The notes below the pieces were generated by a model. The model searched no databases and was not told the origin of the DNA. It saw nothing but the letters and a program-made list of their open reading frames with translations. A program made the position numbers and the translations under genes. A stretch of 64,000 bases of DNA. Source: Tessaracoccus defluvii (lineage in GTDB: Bacteria; Actinomycetota; Actinomycetes; Propionibacteriales; Propionibacteriaceae). Positions 28,001 through 39,053 of the stretch are shown piece after piece (within the stretch, counting starts at the first letter, position 1; each line of letters starts with the position of its first letter). Where the stretch lies: positions 3,800,793 to 3,864,792 of the forward strand of contig NZ_CP060789.1 of assembly GCF_014489575.1 (NCBI RefSeq). The letters run 5' to 3'.

Positions 28001-28566
28001 TGGCCGTCGACAGGCCGCGCGCCGCGGCAGCGGTCCGTGAGCTCCTTGCCGCCATCGGTGAGGACCCGGACCGCGACGGCCTCGACGAGACCCCGGAGCG
28101 GGTGGCCCGCGCCTGGGAGGAACTGATCGGCGGCTACGACCAGGACATCGAGGAGATCCTCGGCACGACCTTCGACATTGAGCACGACGAGTTGGTCCTC
28201 GTGAAGGACATCCGACTCGTCAGCATGTGCGAGCACCACCTGCTCCCCTTCACCGGTGTCGCCCACATCGGCTACATCCCGTCCGAGGACGGGCGCGTCA
28301 CCGGGCTGTCCAAGCTCGCCCGCCTCGTGGAGATGTACGGGCGTCGGCTCCAGGTCCAGGAGCGGCTGACCACGCAGATCGCAGAGGCCCTCGTGAAGCA
28401 CCTGCACGCGCGCGGCGTGATCGTCGTGATCGAGGCCGAGCACACCTGCATGACGATGCGTGGCGTGCGCAAGCCCGGCAGCCGCACCGTGACGTCCGCG
28501 GTGCGCGGCCAGTTGCGGGATCCCGCCACCCGCGCGGAAGCGATGAGCCTCATCCTCGGCAGGTGA
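28000..28566 (+). CDS. folE: GTP cyclohydrolase I
   Basis: First enzyme of folate synthesis, converting GTP to dihydroneopterin triphosphate. The zinc ligands lie in MCEHHLLPF and in [12 protein letters not shown]; the block [23 protein letters not shown] is split here only for brevity and matches the family. The ATG at 28000 gives 188 residues; an in-frame GTG at 27967 would start inside ftsH. It overlaps ftsH by one base and is five bases from folP. Confidence 0.95.
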
Positions 28567-28570
28567 CCCG

Positions 28571-29416
28571 GTGACCCTCATCATGGGGATCCTGAACGTC
28601 ACCCCCGACTCCTTCTCCGACGGCGGCGACTTCCTCCGCCACGACGTGGCCGTCGCGCACGCCCTGCGGATGCTCGCCGACGGGGCGGCCATCGTCGACG
28701 TGGGGGGCGAGAGCACCCGGCCCGGCGCGGAGCGGGTGGCCGCCGACGAGGAGGCGGCCCGTGTCGTCCCGGTCATCGCCGCCATCGCGGCCGCCGGTGG
28801 CACGGTCTCCGTCGACACCATGCGTGCCGAGGTGGCGCGACGGGCCGTCGCAGCGGGAGCCCGCATCGTCAACGACGTCTCCGGAGGACTCGCCGACCCC
28901 GACATGGTGGGCGTGGTCGCCGAGGCGGAGGCCGACTTCGTCATCATGCACTGGCGCGCCCACTCGGCCACGATGAGCGACGCCGCACACTACGGCGACG
29001 TGGTGGCGGACGTCCGCGACGAACTGCTCGCGCGGCGGGACGCTGCGCTGGCGGCCGGCATCCGGGCCGATCGGATCATCCTCGACCCCGGCCTCGGCTT
29101 CGCGAAGACGTGGGACCACAACTGGGCCCTGCTGCGGAACCTCGACACCTTCACCGGCCTGGGGCATCGGCTGCTCGTCGGGGCCTCCCGCAAGGCCTTC
29201 CTCGGAGGCCTGCTCGGCGCCCGGGCGCCGCGTGACAGGGACGCCGCCACAGCCGCCGTCACATTCTGGGCCGCGCAGCACGGGGCCTGGGCCGTGCGCA
29301 CGCACGACATCGTCGGCCAGGCCGATGCACTCGCCGTCGCAGGGCGGCTCCACGACGAACGGCCCCTCGCGCCGCTCCCGCCCCCACCGGGGGAGCGTGC
29401 CGGTGGGGTGCGCTAG
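28571..29416 (+). CDS. folP: Dihydropteroate synthase
   Basis: Condenses 4-aminobenzoate with hydroxymethyl-dihydropterin diphosphate. Signatures are IMGILNVTPDSFSDGG at the start, DVGGESTRPGA, SVDTMRAEVARRAV, IVNDVSGG, DPGLGFAKT and LLVGASRKAFLGGLLG. The 281-residue length is normal, and the sulfonamide-binding loops appear intact. It starts with GTG, five bases after folE. folB follows after a 28-base gap that contains TAGTCT and GGAGGGAG. Confidence 0.95.
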   Translation: MTLIMGILNVTPDSFSDGGDFLRHDVAVAHALRMLADGAAIVDVGGESTRPGAERVAADEEAARVVPVIAAIAAAGGTVSVDTMRAEVARRAVAAGARIVNDVSGGLADPDMVGVVAEAEADFVIMHWRAHSATMSDAAHYGDVVADVRDELLARRDAALAAGIRADRIILDPGLGFAKTWDHNWALLRNLDTFTGLGHRLLVGASRKAFLGGLLGARAPRDRDAATAAVTFWAAQHGAWAVRTHDIVGQADALAVAGRLHDERPLAPLPPPPGERAGGVR

Positions 29417-29444
29417 TCTCGGCCTATCCCGGAGGGAGCGACCC

Positions 29445-29801
29445 ATCGACCGCATCACACTGACCGGACTCACCGCGACCGGTTACCACGGCGTCTTCGA
29501 GCACGAGCGCAGGGAGGGCCAGGCGTTCGTCGTCGACGTGGAGCTCGAACTGCCGCTGGAGACCTCTTCCGACGACCTGGACGACACCGTGAGCTACGCC
29601 ACCATCGCGGATGAGGTGGAGGCCGTGATCTGCGGTGAACCGCGCAATCTCATCGAGACCGTTGCCGGGGAGATTGCCGAGCGTTGCCTCCGCCATGGCA
29701 GAGTTGAGCGCGTCACGGTCACCGTGCACAAGCCGCACGCGCCCCTCACCCAGGCGTTCCAGGACGTTTCCGTCACCATCAGTAGGAGTAGACATGTCTA
29801 A
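29445..29801 (+). CDS. folB: Dihydroneopterin aldolase, apparent ATC start
   Basis: Makes 6-hydroxymethyl-dihydropterin. The family pattern IDRITLTGLTATGYHGVFEHER is clear, with the catalytic lysine in VHKPHAPL near the C-terminus, and 118 residues is the usual length. The conserved N-terminus begins at an ATC codon (29445-29447), seven bases after GGAGGGA. No ATG, GTG or TTG is in frame at that spot; the nearest in-frame alternatives are GTG codons about 45 bases upstream inside folP. Either ATC is the true, rare start or an ATG was misread. It overlaps folK by eight bases. Confidence 0.9.
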   Translation: MDRITLTGLTATGYHGVFEHERREGQAFVVDVELELPLETSSDDLDDTVSYATIADEVEAVICGEPRNLIETVAGEIAERCLRHGRVERVTVTVHKPHAPLTQAFQDVSVTISRSRHV

Positions 29802-30353
29802 CGGACCCTTTGAGATCGACGTCGATACCCTCGGGAACCTGCGCCCCATCTCGAAGGTCGTGTTCTCGCTCGGCTCGAACCTCGGCGACTCGGCCACGAT
29901 CCTCCAGGAGGCGGTCGACTACCTGGCCGACACCCCGACCTGATTCTGGTGGAGGTCTCGCCCGTCTATCAGACGACGCCCATCAGCGACATCGAGCAGC
30001 CCGACTTCCTGAACCTCGTCGTCGTCGCCGAGTCGACGCTGGAGCCCCTCACCATCCTGGACAGGGCGCTCGCGATCGAGGCGAACTTCGGCCGCACCCG
30101 CGAGGTCCCCCACGGTCCGCGGACCCTCGACATCGACGTGATCATGGTGGGCAAGCGGGTCTCCGAGGACGACATCGAGCTTCCCCACCCGCGGGCGCAC
30201 GAGCGGGCGTTCGTGCTCGTCCCGTGGCACGACGTCGACCCGAACGGCGAACTCGCCGGCCACGGTCCCATCGCGGAACTGCTCGACGAGATCGACACCA
30301 CGGTGGTGAGCCGCCGCGACGACGTCGTCATCAACGCGAACGTAGGGTTTTGA
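29794..30353 (+). CDS. folK: 2-amino-4-hydroxy-6-hydroxymethyldihydropteridine pyrophosphokinase (apparent frameshift)
   Basis: Transfers pyrophosphate from ATP to the folate precursor used by FolP. VFSLGSNLGDSATILQEAV is the N-terminal ATP/pterin block; after the break come VSPVYQTTPISD, QPDFLNLVVVAES and GPRTLDIDVIMVG with the metal-binding DxD. A C missing from the CCCC run near 29935 splits the frame after LADTP; restoring it gives DLILVEVSPVYQ and a full protein of about 186 residues. The ATG lies within the end of folB. Its TGA overlaps the TTG of the next gene. Confidence 0.9.
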
Positions 30354-30838
30354 GCGACCGCCCGACCCTCGGGCTGACCACCGGCCGACAGGCAGCCATC
30401 TCGGTCATCAGCGGCGCTGTGATCAGCGGGCTCGTGATCATGGCCTTCGAGGCCGTCGGGTCGTTCCCGCCGGTCGTTCCCTGGACGGTGGCCGCTCTGC
30501 TGGCGCTGCTGGCCGTCGCCGTCGCCGTCTACAGCCGGGTGCTGCGTAGACGGCTCAAGGAACACACCGTCCCCTCGCAGGAGTCGGTCACGGCCCTCGT
30601 CCTCGGCAAGACCATGGTGATGACCGGGGCCGTGTTCGCCGGCGCCTACGTGATCTACGTCATCCGCTACGCGCAGCTCATCGCGGCGCCGCTGCCCGCC
30701 CAGCGCGTCGTCAACGGGGCCGCCACCATCGTGGCCGCGCTGCTGCTCGCAGGCGCCGGCACACTGCTGGAGAGGGCCTGCGTCGTGGACGACGGCGACG
30801 ACGACCATGAGCAGGGAGGCTCGGCCTCCCCGGCCTGA
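30350..30838 (+). CDS. DUF3180 membrane protein
   Basis: A 162-residue protein with four hydrophobic segments, in the place where actinobacterial folate operons usually carry a DUF3180 gene. Conserved-looking blocks are LVLGKTMVMTGAVFAGAYVIYV and PLPAQRVVNGAATIVAALLL. The start is a TTG overlapping the folK stop (TTGA). The acidic tail is rich in Asp and Glu. The function of the family is unknown; its steady linkage to folK suggests a role tied to folate or to membrane housekeeping. Confidence 0.85.
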   Translation: MSDRPTLGLTTGRQAAISVISGAVISGLVIMAFEAVGSFPPVVPWTVAALLALLAVAVAVYSRVLRRRLKEHTVPSQESVTALVLGKTMVMTGAVFAGAYVIYVIRYAQLIAAPLPAQRVVNGAATIVAALLLAGAGTLLERACVVDDGDDDHEQGGSASPA

Positions 30839-30898
30839 CGGGGCGAACTAACGCGCGACACGCCGACCCGCCGCCCGAAGTAGCGGTTGACATGGACC

Positions 30899-30904
30899 TA
30901 AACT
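30899..30904 (+). promoter_or_regulatory. -10 element for a leaderless gene
   Basis: TAAACT, seven bases before the ATG at 30912, with no ribosome site. The nearby TTGACA at 30887 is too close to be its -35. Confidence 0.45.
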
Positions 30905-30911
30905 GTGCGCC

Positions 30912-31523
30912 ATGGCTGGTAGACGTGCTGCACAGAAGTCAACGGAGCGCACCATCGCGCTCACGATCCTCGTGGTGGGGTCGATCGCTGCCGTGGCGTC
31001 CCTGCTCGGCAACGTGTGGTTCGTCCGCGCGGGCGTCCTCGTCGCCGTCGCCATGGCCTTCGCGGCCGTGGCGCTCGCCTGGCGAGAGCTGCGTCAGGAG
31101 CGTGACCAGCACGCGCTGGAGATGCGCCACGAGATGGCGCTGCGGGCCCAGCAGGCCGTGCGGCACCACGAGGAGTCCGTCGCGATGATCGGCCGCTTCA
31201 ACGCGCGCGCCGAGAACCTGCAGGCGGTCATCGCCAAGCTGCGCTCGCAGGTGGGTTCCGCCCGCGCCGAGCTGAGCAGCATGCGCGGCAACGCCGTCTG
31301 GCTCCGCGCGGAGGTGGCTGAGCGTCAGGCCAGGATCGAGGCGCTCGAGGCGCGCATCGTCGAGCTCGAGGCCGAGGAGGCGACGGGCAACGTGGTCGCC
31401 CTTCCCCGTAACGCCATGGTCCCGAGCGTCGAGGACATCTGGGGCGAGGACGAGCACCCGACGATGATCGATCTCGCCAAGCTGAACCTGGACGGCATCC
31501 CGGAGCTGCGCCGTCACGCCTGA
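30912..31523 (+). CDS. Membrane-anchored coiled-coil protein
   Basis: A 203-residue protein with two adjacent hydrophobic helices (ALTILVVGSIAAVASLLG and GVLVAVAMAFAAVALAW) followed by a long charged coiled coil, roughly residues 60-155, rich in Glu, Arg, Ala and Leu. A conserved-looking tail, MVPSVEDIWGEDEHPTMIDL, may be a binding site. I cannot name the family beyond similarity to actinobacterial proteins found after the folate operon. It probably organises something at the inner face of the membrane. It ends before a strong terminator. Confidence 0.65.
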   Translation: MAGRRAAQKSTERTIALTILVVGSIAAVASLLGNVWFVRAGVLVAVAMAFAAVALAWRELRQERDQHALEMRHEMALRAQQAVRHHEESVAMIGRFNARAENLQAVIAKLRSQVGSARAELSSMRGNAVWLRAEVAERQARIEALEARIVELEAEEATGNVVALPRNAMVPSVEDIWGEDEHPTMIDLAKLNLDGIPELRRHA

Positions 31524-31549
31524 GAGTCGTGCTCCCCTGGGAGCGTGCG

Positions 31550-31580
31550 AGGGGCCCGAGGTCGACGACCTCGGGCCCCT
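31550..31580. terminator. Strong hairpin between convergent genes
   Basis: A perfect 13-bp stem, AGGGGCCCGAGGT and its complement, with a five-base loop. It lies between the coiled-coil gene and the end of the nuoD-like gene and could serve both. Confidence 0.7.
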
Positions 31581-31595
31581 CTGCGTTGCGGGAGG

Positions 31596-32698
31596 CTACT
31601 TGTCCGCGTCGCCGACCGTGTAGCCGAGGCTCGCGACGACGTCGGCGACCTGGTCCTCCCGGGCCCCCAGCAGCGCGGTGCCCAGCGCCGACAGGTTCGA
31701 CGACGATGGCGTGCGCAGCGCGACCCGCCACGGGGTCTGCCCGCCCCGGGACACCATGAGGCAGCCGGCGATGCCCCAGGGGGCCTCGATCTCGGTCCGG
31801 TGCTCACCTTCCGGGACCTTGAGCCTGCGGGACAGCCGGGTGGAGACCTCTCCCGGCTGGGCCTCAGCCAGCGATGCGGCGGCCCGGATCATGTCGACGC
31901 TGCAGCCGAGCTCGTCGATCAGCACCTGGAAGCGGGCATGCGCGTCGCCTGCGGTGCGGGGCTGCACCGGGCGGAAGAGTCGTGGGTAGTCGCAGTAGCC
32001 GAGGGCCCGCCGGTCCAGGTCCAGGCCGGCCGCGCGCGCCACGGGGCCGGACAGGCCGAAGCCCAGGCAGGCGTCGCGGTCAAGGACGGCCAGGCCGCGG
32101 AAGCGGTCCCCGGCCTCCAGCGTCACCGACAGCTCGGCGGCGAGCCGGGCGACGTCGTCCAGGATCGGATCCAGAGCGTCCAGCCATCCGTCGGGAACGT
32201 CGGAGGCGAGCCCCCGACGCGGCCGAGCATGGGATGGATCCGGTTGCCCGCCCAGCCGAGAAGGTGCGTGCGGAGCGCGTCGACCACGCCCCATAACCTC
32301 GCTTCGGCCCCGCCTTCGAGCAGATAGGACAGGAAGGACAGATGGCTGTGGACGCGCGCGAGTTCCGCCAGAAGGGTGCGCAGCGTAGAGGCCCGCTCAG
32401 GGGCGCGCAACTTCATGGCATTCTCGACGGTCAAAGTGAGGCAGAGTTCGCCGCTGAATGCGGCGAGCCAATCGTGGCGATCTGCGAGCATGATCATGGC
32501 GCGGTAGTCGCGCACCTCGAACAATTTCTCGGCAGCCCGGTGGCCGAAACCGCCTCTGACGTCGGCCTCCGTGAGGAATCCGCTTTCCCGCGTGGCCTCG
32601 ACCGTGATCATTCCGACGCTGGTGGGATGTCGTTCGCCGAGCGATATCTGTCGATATCCGGGGAGGGATAAGCCGCCGATGCTCAGGTTGACGCTCAA
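31596..32698 (-). CDS. Orphan NuoD-like protein (apparent frameshift)
   Basis: Resembles the 49-kDa NuoD subunit of complex I or the related hydrogenase large subunit. Features are LGERHPTSVGMITVEA, GFGHRAAEKLFEVRDYRAM, NAMKLRAPERASTLRTLLAE and, at the end, RTPSSSNLSALG and the usual closing VASLGYTVGDADK. The frame is split near 32212 where one G is missing from a G run; repair gives about 367 residues. No other nuo gene is near. A TTG start at 32698 is used, close to the lsr2 promoter. Function outside complex I is unknown. Confidence 0.75.
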
Positions 32699-32711
32699 GT
32701 CTTAGGCTCCC

Positions 32712-32740
32712 TTGGAATGAACCGGTCGTGGTTGTAGTGT
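32712..32740 (+). promoter_or_regulatory. Candidate promoter of lsr2
   Basis: TTGGAA and TAGTGT are separated by exactly 17 bases, about 40 bases before the lsr2 ATG, which has AGGAG as ribosome site. Confidence 0.5.
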
Positions 32741-32782
32741 TCCCTATCGTAGTCACCACCCAGTTACCATCAGGAGAACACC

Positions 32783-33097
32783 ATGGCACGCCAGATCCGC
32801 GTCTTTCTCACCGACGACATTGACGGCTCAGACGCCGACCGCACTGTCGAATTCTCGCTCGGCTCTGCTTCCTACTCGATCGATCTGAGCGACGCGAATG
32901 CCGCCAAGCTCGAGGAGGCGCTCGCCCCGTTCATCGCCAAGGCGCAGCGCGTCGGTCGCACGAGGAAGGCCGCAGCCCCCGGCCGCGGCGCCAACACGGC
33001 CGCCGTCCGCGTCTGGGCCAGGGAGAACGGCTTCGAGGTCTCCGACCGCGGTCGCGTCCCGGCCAACGTGCTCGAGGCATACAACGCCGCCCACTGA
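32783..33097 (+). CDS. lsr2: Nucleoid-associated protein Lsr2
   Basis: H-NS-like silencer of actinobacteria that coats AT-rich or horizontally acquired DNA. The N-terminal oligomerisation half starts [19 protein letters not shown]. The C-terminal DNA-binding half contains [19 protein letters not shown], with the RGR minor-groove hook, and ends VLEAYNAAH. At 104 residues it is complete. It is followed by clpC, a common neighbourhood. Its proximity to the transposon in this window has no bearing on its function. Confidence 0.95.
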   Translation: MARQIRVFLTDDIDGSDADRTVEFSLGSASYSIDLSDANAAKLEEALAPFIAKAQRVGRTRKAAAPGRGANTAAVRVWARENGFEVSDRGRVPANVLEAYNAAH

Positions 33098-33217
33098 GGC
33101 ACCGCCGCGCAGCGCGCCGTTCGCGGTAGGTGAACCGACGGATCAAACTATTCCCTTGGGCCGTTAGTAAGCTTGTAACGTCCCGTCCGGTCTCCCGGGC
33201 GGTAGGAGGGAAGTTTC

Positions 33218-35724
<2,507 letters not shown>

Positions 35725-35746
35725 CGGCAGACTGATCCGACGCACC

Positions 35747-35779
35747 TGAGGGGGCGGGCCGCTGCGGCCCGCCCCCTCA
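35747..35779 (+). terminator. Hairpin after clpC
   Basis: A 14-bp perfect stem (TGAGGGGGCGGGCC and its complement) with loop GCTGC, but no T run. It is likely to end clpC transcription. Confidence 0.6.
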
Positions 35780-35796
35780 CGCGTCGCCGGGGTCGC

Positions 35797-35802
35797 TACC
35801 GT
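35797..35802 (+). promoter_or_regulatory. -10 element for leaderless pgsA-type gene
   Basis: TACCGT, seven bases before the ATG at 35810; no ribosome site is present. Confidence 0.4.
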
Positions 35803-35809
35803 TGGCCCC

Positions 35810-36499
35810 ATGTTCTCCAGGCTCCGCAGCCTCTATGGCCGCCTGCTCACGCCGGGGGCGCGGCTGCTGACGCGGCTCGGCGTGACGCCCAGCGCCGTCA
35901 CCGTCCTCGGCACGGTGCTGGTCTGCGTCCTCGCGCTGACGCTCCTGCCCGCCGGCCGGCTCGCGTCCGGCTCGGCGCTCATCCTCCTCGCCCTGCTCGG
36001 CGACGGCCTCGACGGCACCATGGCCAGGCTGTCCGGGCGGGAGACGCGCTTCGGCGCGTTCCTCGACTCCACGCTCGACCGCGTCGCCGACGCCGCCATC
36101 TTCTGTGGGCTGGCGTGGTGGGCCTTCCCCGGGCGCCCCGCCGTCGCCGCCACCGCGCTGGCTGCGCTGGTGACCGGATTTCTCGTCTCCTACGCCCGGG
36201 CCCGGGCGGAGGCGGAGGGCTGGGACGCGTCCGTCGGCCTCTTCGAGCGCACCGATCGGCTCGTGGTGACGCTGGCCGCCGCCTTCGCCGTCGGTGTGGG
36301 GGCCCCGGACGGCGTCCTGGTCGTCGCGCTCGGCATCGTCGCGGTGGGCAGCGCCGTCACCGTCGGGCAGCGGATCGGGGCGGCGCTCAGGGCCGCCAGG
36401 GCTCAGACGGCCGCGGCGACCGCGGACGCGACGAGTGCGTCGGTGGCCAGCGTCGCCGCCGACACGACCCGCTCGAGGTCGACGCCCGAGTCGAGCTGA
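35810..36499 (+). CDS. CDP-alcohol phosphatidyltransferase (phosphatidylinositol phosphate synthase-like)
   Basis: Membrane enzyme of phospholipid head-group transfer, 229 residues with about six helices. The catalytic signature D-x2-D-G-x2-A-R-x8-G-x3-D-x3-D is complete: GDGLDGTMARLSG followed by FGAFLDSTLDRVAD. In actinobacteria this family makes phosphatidylinositol phosphate, the base of PI mannosides. The last 97 bases overlap the convergent tetR gene, and the last 30 residues are low in complexity (AAATADATSASVAS). A lost base near 36410 could have extended the frame past its true stop. Confidence 0.85.
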   Translation: MFSRLRSLYGRLLTPGARLLTRLGVTPSAVTVLGTVLVCVLALTLLPAGRLASGSALILLALLGDGLDGTMARLSGRETRFGAFLDSTLDRVADAAIFCGLAWWAFPGRPAVAATALAALVTGFLVSYARARAEAEGWDASVGLFERTDRLVVTLAAAFAVGVGAPDGVLVVALGIVAVGSAVTVGQRIGAALRAARAQTAAATADATSASVASVAADTTRSRSTPESS

Positions 36500-37002
36500 T
36501 CGAAGGCCGCCCGCAGCAGGCCCAGGGTCAGGAAGGCGTACAGCCGGGCGTCCTCGGCGTCGGGGACCAGCGCCGCCCAGGCGTCACCGACCCAGTCGCG
36601 CAGGATGCGGTGCGCGTGGTCGGCGACGGCGGCGGCCGCGGGGGAGGTGCCTGCCCCGGAGCGGCCTATCTCCATGAGCCAGCCGTGCCCCATGACCGAG
36701 GCCTGTTCGAGATTGACCCGGACCCACTCGACGAGCCGACGCTGCGGGTCGTCGATGTCCTGCAGCACCGTCGTGACGGCGTGGTCCCACCCCGGCAGGT
36801 ACCGCTGGAGGACCATGCCGTGGAGGTCGTCGACGCTGTCCACGTACCGGTAGATCGAGTTGCGGGCTATGCCGGCGGCGGCGCTGACGGCGCCCGCCGT
36901 GAGCTTCTCCCCGTCGCGCAGCATGCGCTCGGCGGCGTCGACCAGCGCAGAGCGCACCTGCTCGCGGTGCTCCGCGACTGTCGGGGCGGCGATTCGAGGC
37001 AT
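36403..37002 (-). CDS. TetR family regulator
   Basis: A 199-residue repressor. The helix-turn-helix lies at residues 30-55 (LTAGAVSAAAGIARNSIYRYVDS), and the larger C-terminal part binds a ligand. The ATG at 37002 is used. It is divergent from the DUF2871 gene and the DHA2 pump, and two identical palindromes sit between them; the likely job is repression of the pump and of itself. Its 3' end overlaps the phosphatidyltransferase gene. Confidence 0.85.
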   Translation of the reverse strand: MPRIAAPTVAEHREQVRSALVDAAERMLRDGEKLTAGAVSAAAGIARNSIYRYVDSVDDLHGMVLQRYLPGWDHAVTTVLQDIDDPQRRLVEWVRVNLEQASVMGHGWLMEIGRSGAGTSPAAAAVADHAHRILRDWVGDAWAALVPDAEDARLYAFLTLGLLRAAFDQLDSGVDLERVVSAATLATDALVASAVAAAV

Positions 37003-37028
37003 GTGGGCATTCTTCCATGGAGTTTGAC

Positions 37029-37070
37029 GACAGGGTGTCTCCAACCTAGCATTGTTAGAGACAGTGTGTC
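37029..37070. promoter_or_regulatory. Paired TetR operators
   Basis: Two palindromes of the form GACA-N3-TGTC, at 37029-37039 and 37060-37070, with centres 31 bases apart (about three helical turns), between divergent tetR and the pump operon. Confidence 0.6.
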
Positions 37071-37088
37071 CCCAAAGTTAGGATCGTC

Positions 37089-37535
37089 ATGGCCAAGGCA
37101 CTCAAGACCCAGTACTTTCTCGCGTCGGCGTACACCGCGCTCGGCCTGCTCAGCGGCCTGTTCTACCGGGAGTTCACGAAGTTCAACGGCCACCCGGGCG
37201 GCACGCAGCTGGCCGTGGTCCACACCCACTGGCTGACGCTCGGCGCCATCTGCGGGCTCCTGTTCCTCCTGCTGGAGAAGCAGTTCGAGCTGAGCGGGCT
37301 GCGCAAGCGGTGGACCGCGTTCCTCATCACCTTCAACGTGGGCGTCCTTCTGACCGGCATCATGATGATCGTCAAGGGCTGCCTCCAGGTGCTCGGCAAC
37401 TCCTTCGCCGACTCCCCGATGATCGCCGGCATGTCGGGCCTCGGCCACATGAGCGTGACCGCGGGCTTCGTCCTCCTGCTCCTGATGCTCGGCACCCGGA
37501 TCGGGTTCTTCGACAAGAAGAACGCGGATGCCTGA
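37089..37535 (+). CDS. DUF2871 membrane protein
   Basis: A 148-residue protein with four hydrophobic helices, in the family DUF2871. Landmarks are FLASAYTALGLLSGLFYREFTK, the block VVHTHWLTLGAICGLLFLLLEK, and GLGHMSVTAGFVLLLLMLG. Two conserved histidines within membrane segments suggest haem or metal binding, as in cytochrome-oxidase-like four-helix proteins, but this is inference. The gene is the first after the TetR operators and overlaps the pump gene by eight bases. Confidence 0.75.
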   Translation: MAKALKTQYFLASAYTALGLLSGLFYREFTKFNGHPGGTQLAVVHTHWLTLGAICGLLFLLLEKQFELSGLRKRWTAFLITFNVGVLLTGIMMIVKGCLQVLGNSFADSPMIAGMSGLGHMSVTAGFVLLLLMLGTRIGFFDKKNADA

Positions 37536-39047
37536 TACCCCCACCGTCGCGACGGGGAAGCCCGCCACCGTGCTGTCCGGCAGCCGCCGCTGGGTGGCGC
37601 TCGGCATCCTCGCCGTCTCGCTCGGCATCGTCGTGCTGGACGGCACCATCGTCGGCGTCTCGCTGCCGGTGATCATCCGCGACCTCGACATGTCGCTGAC
37701 CAACGCCGAATGGGTCAACAGCCTCTACTCGGTCGTGTTCGCGGCGTTGCTGCTGACGGCGGGCCGCCTCGGCGACCGGCACGGGCGGCGCACGACGCTC
37801 ATCGCAGGCATCGCCCTCTTCGCCCTCGGCAGCGTGCTGGCCGCGCTGTCCGGCGGAGCGGGGGCCCTCATCGCGGCGAGGGCCGTCCAGGGCGTCGGCG
37901 GAGCACTCATCCTGCCCTCCACGCTGTCGACGGTGAACGCCACGTTCCGCGGCAAGGACCGCGCGGTCGCCTTCGGCGTCTGGGGGGCCGTCATGTCCGG
38001 CGCCGCGGCGCTCGGGCCGCTGCTCGGCGGGCTGCTGACCAAGTACGCCACCTGGAACTGGATCTTCTGGGTCAACGTGCCCATCGGCGCAGTGCTCATC
38101 GTGCTCACCCTGATCTACGTCGACGACACCCGTGGCGACCGTGCCCTCGGGTTCGACGTCCTCGGCCCCGTCCTCGCTGCGGTCGGCTTCGGCGCGCTGG
38201 TGTTCGGACTCATCGAGGGCGCGAACCTCGGCTGGTGGACCCCGGAGAACGAACTGGTCGTCGGGGGCTTCACGTGGGGCCTCGACGCGCCGGTCTCCCC
38301 GGTGCCCGTGGCCCTCGTCCTCGGTGCGGCGTTTGTCGCCTTGTTCGTGTGGCACGAGCGTCGCCTGCGCGGTGTCGGGATCCTCGACACGTCGCTGTTC
38401 AGCATCCCGAGCTTCGCGTGGGGCAACGTCACGGCGGGTCTCGTCGCCGTGGGCGAGTTCGCCCTGATCTTCGTGCTGCCGCTCTACCTCACGATCACGC
38501 TCGGTCTCGACACCCTCGGCGCCGGGCTCGTGCTGGTCACCATGGCGCTCGGCGCCTTCGTCGCAGGGGCCTCCGCCGGCACCTCGCCGCGGCGCTCGGC
38601 GCCGCCCGCGTCGTGATCCTCGGGCTGGCGCTCGAGGTAGTCGGCGTGGCTGCCACGGGCGTGCTGGTCGGCCTGCAGGCCGGCTCCTGGTGGGTCGCCG
38701 CCACGATGCTCGTCTACGGCGTCGGCGTGGGCCTCGCGTCGGCCCAGGTGACGTCCCTGGTGCTGGGCGACGTGCCCGTCGCGATGTCGGGAGCGGGCTC
38801 GGCCGTGCAGTCGACCGTGCGTCAGGTGGGGTCCGCGATCGGTGCCGCCATGGGCGGGACGGTGCTGGCCGTCGCGCTCGGCACCCACGTCCTGCAGCAG
38901 GCGACGCCGGACTCCATGGCACACGCGAGCGCCTGGGCCGTGTGGGCCGCGGCTGCCGTGCTCGCCGTGGGGCTGATCGCGGCGCTGCGCCTCAAGGCAA
39001 CGGTGCGCCACGGCTCGGCCGCGGCGATGGAGCCCGAGGCCGCCTGA
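37528..39047 (+). CDS. DHA2 family MFS drug efflux pump (apparent frameshift)
   Basis: Proton-driven multidrug exporter with 14 predicted helices. Motifs are LDGTIVGVSLPVI in helix one (motif D1-like), GRLGDRHGRRTTL between helices two and three (motif A) and ALGPLLGG in helix five (motif C). The frame breaks near 38578 after VAGASAG; one missing G restores HLAAALGAARVVILG and the last four helices. Repaired length is about 506 residues. It is preceded by the DUF2871 gene and presumably derepressed when TetR binds its ligand. Confidence 0.88.
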
Positions 39048-39053
39048 CGCCCG

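Noticed and set aside
30887..30892. TTGACA as -35 of the coiled-coil gene
   Set aside because: It is only six bases from the TAAACT -10, and a normal 17-base gap would put the -10 on the start codon.
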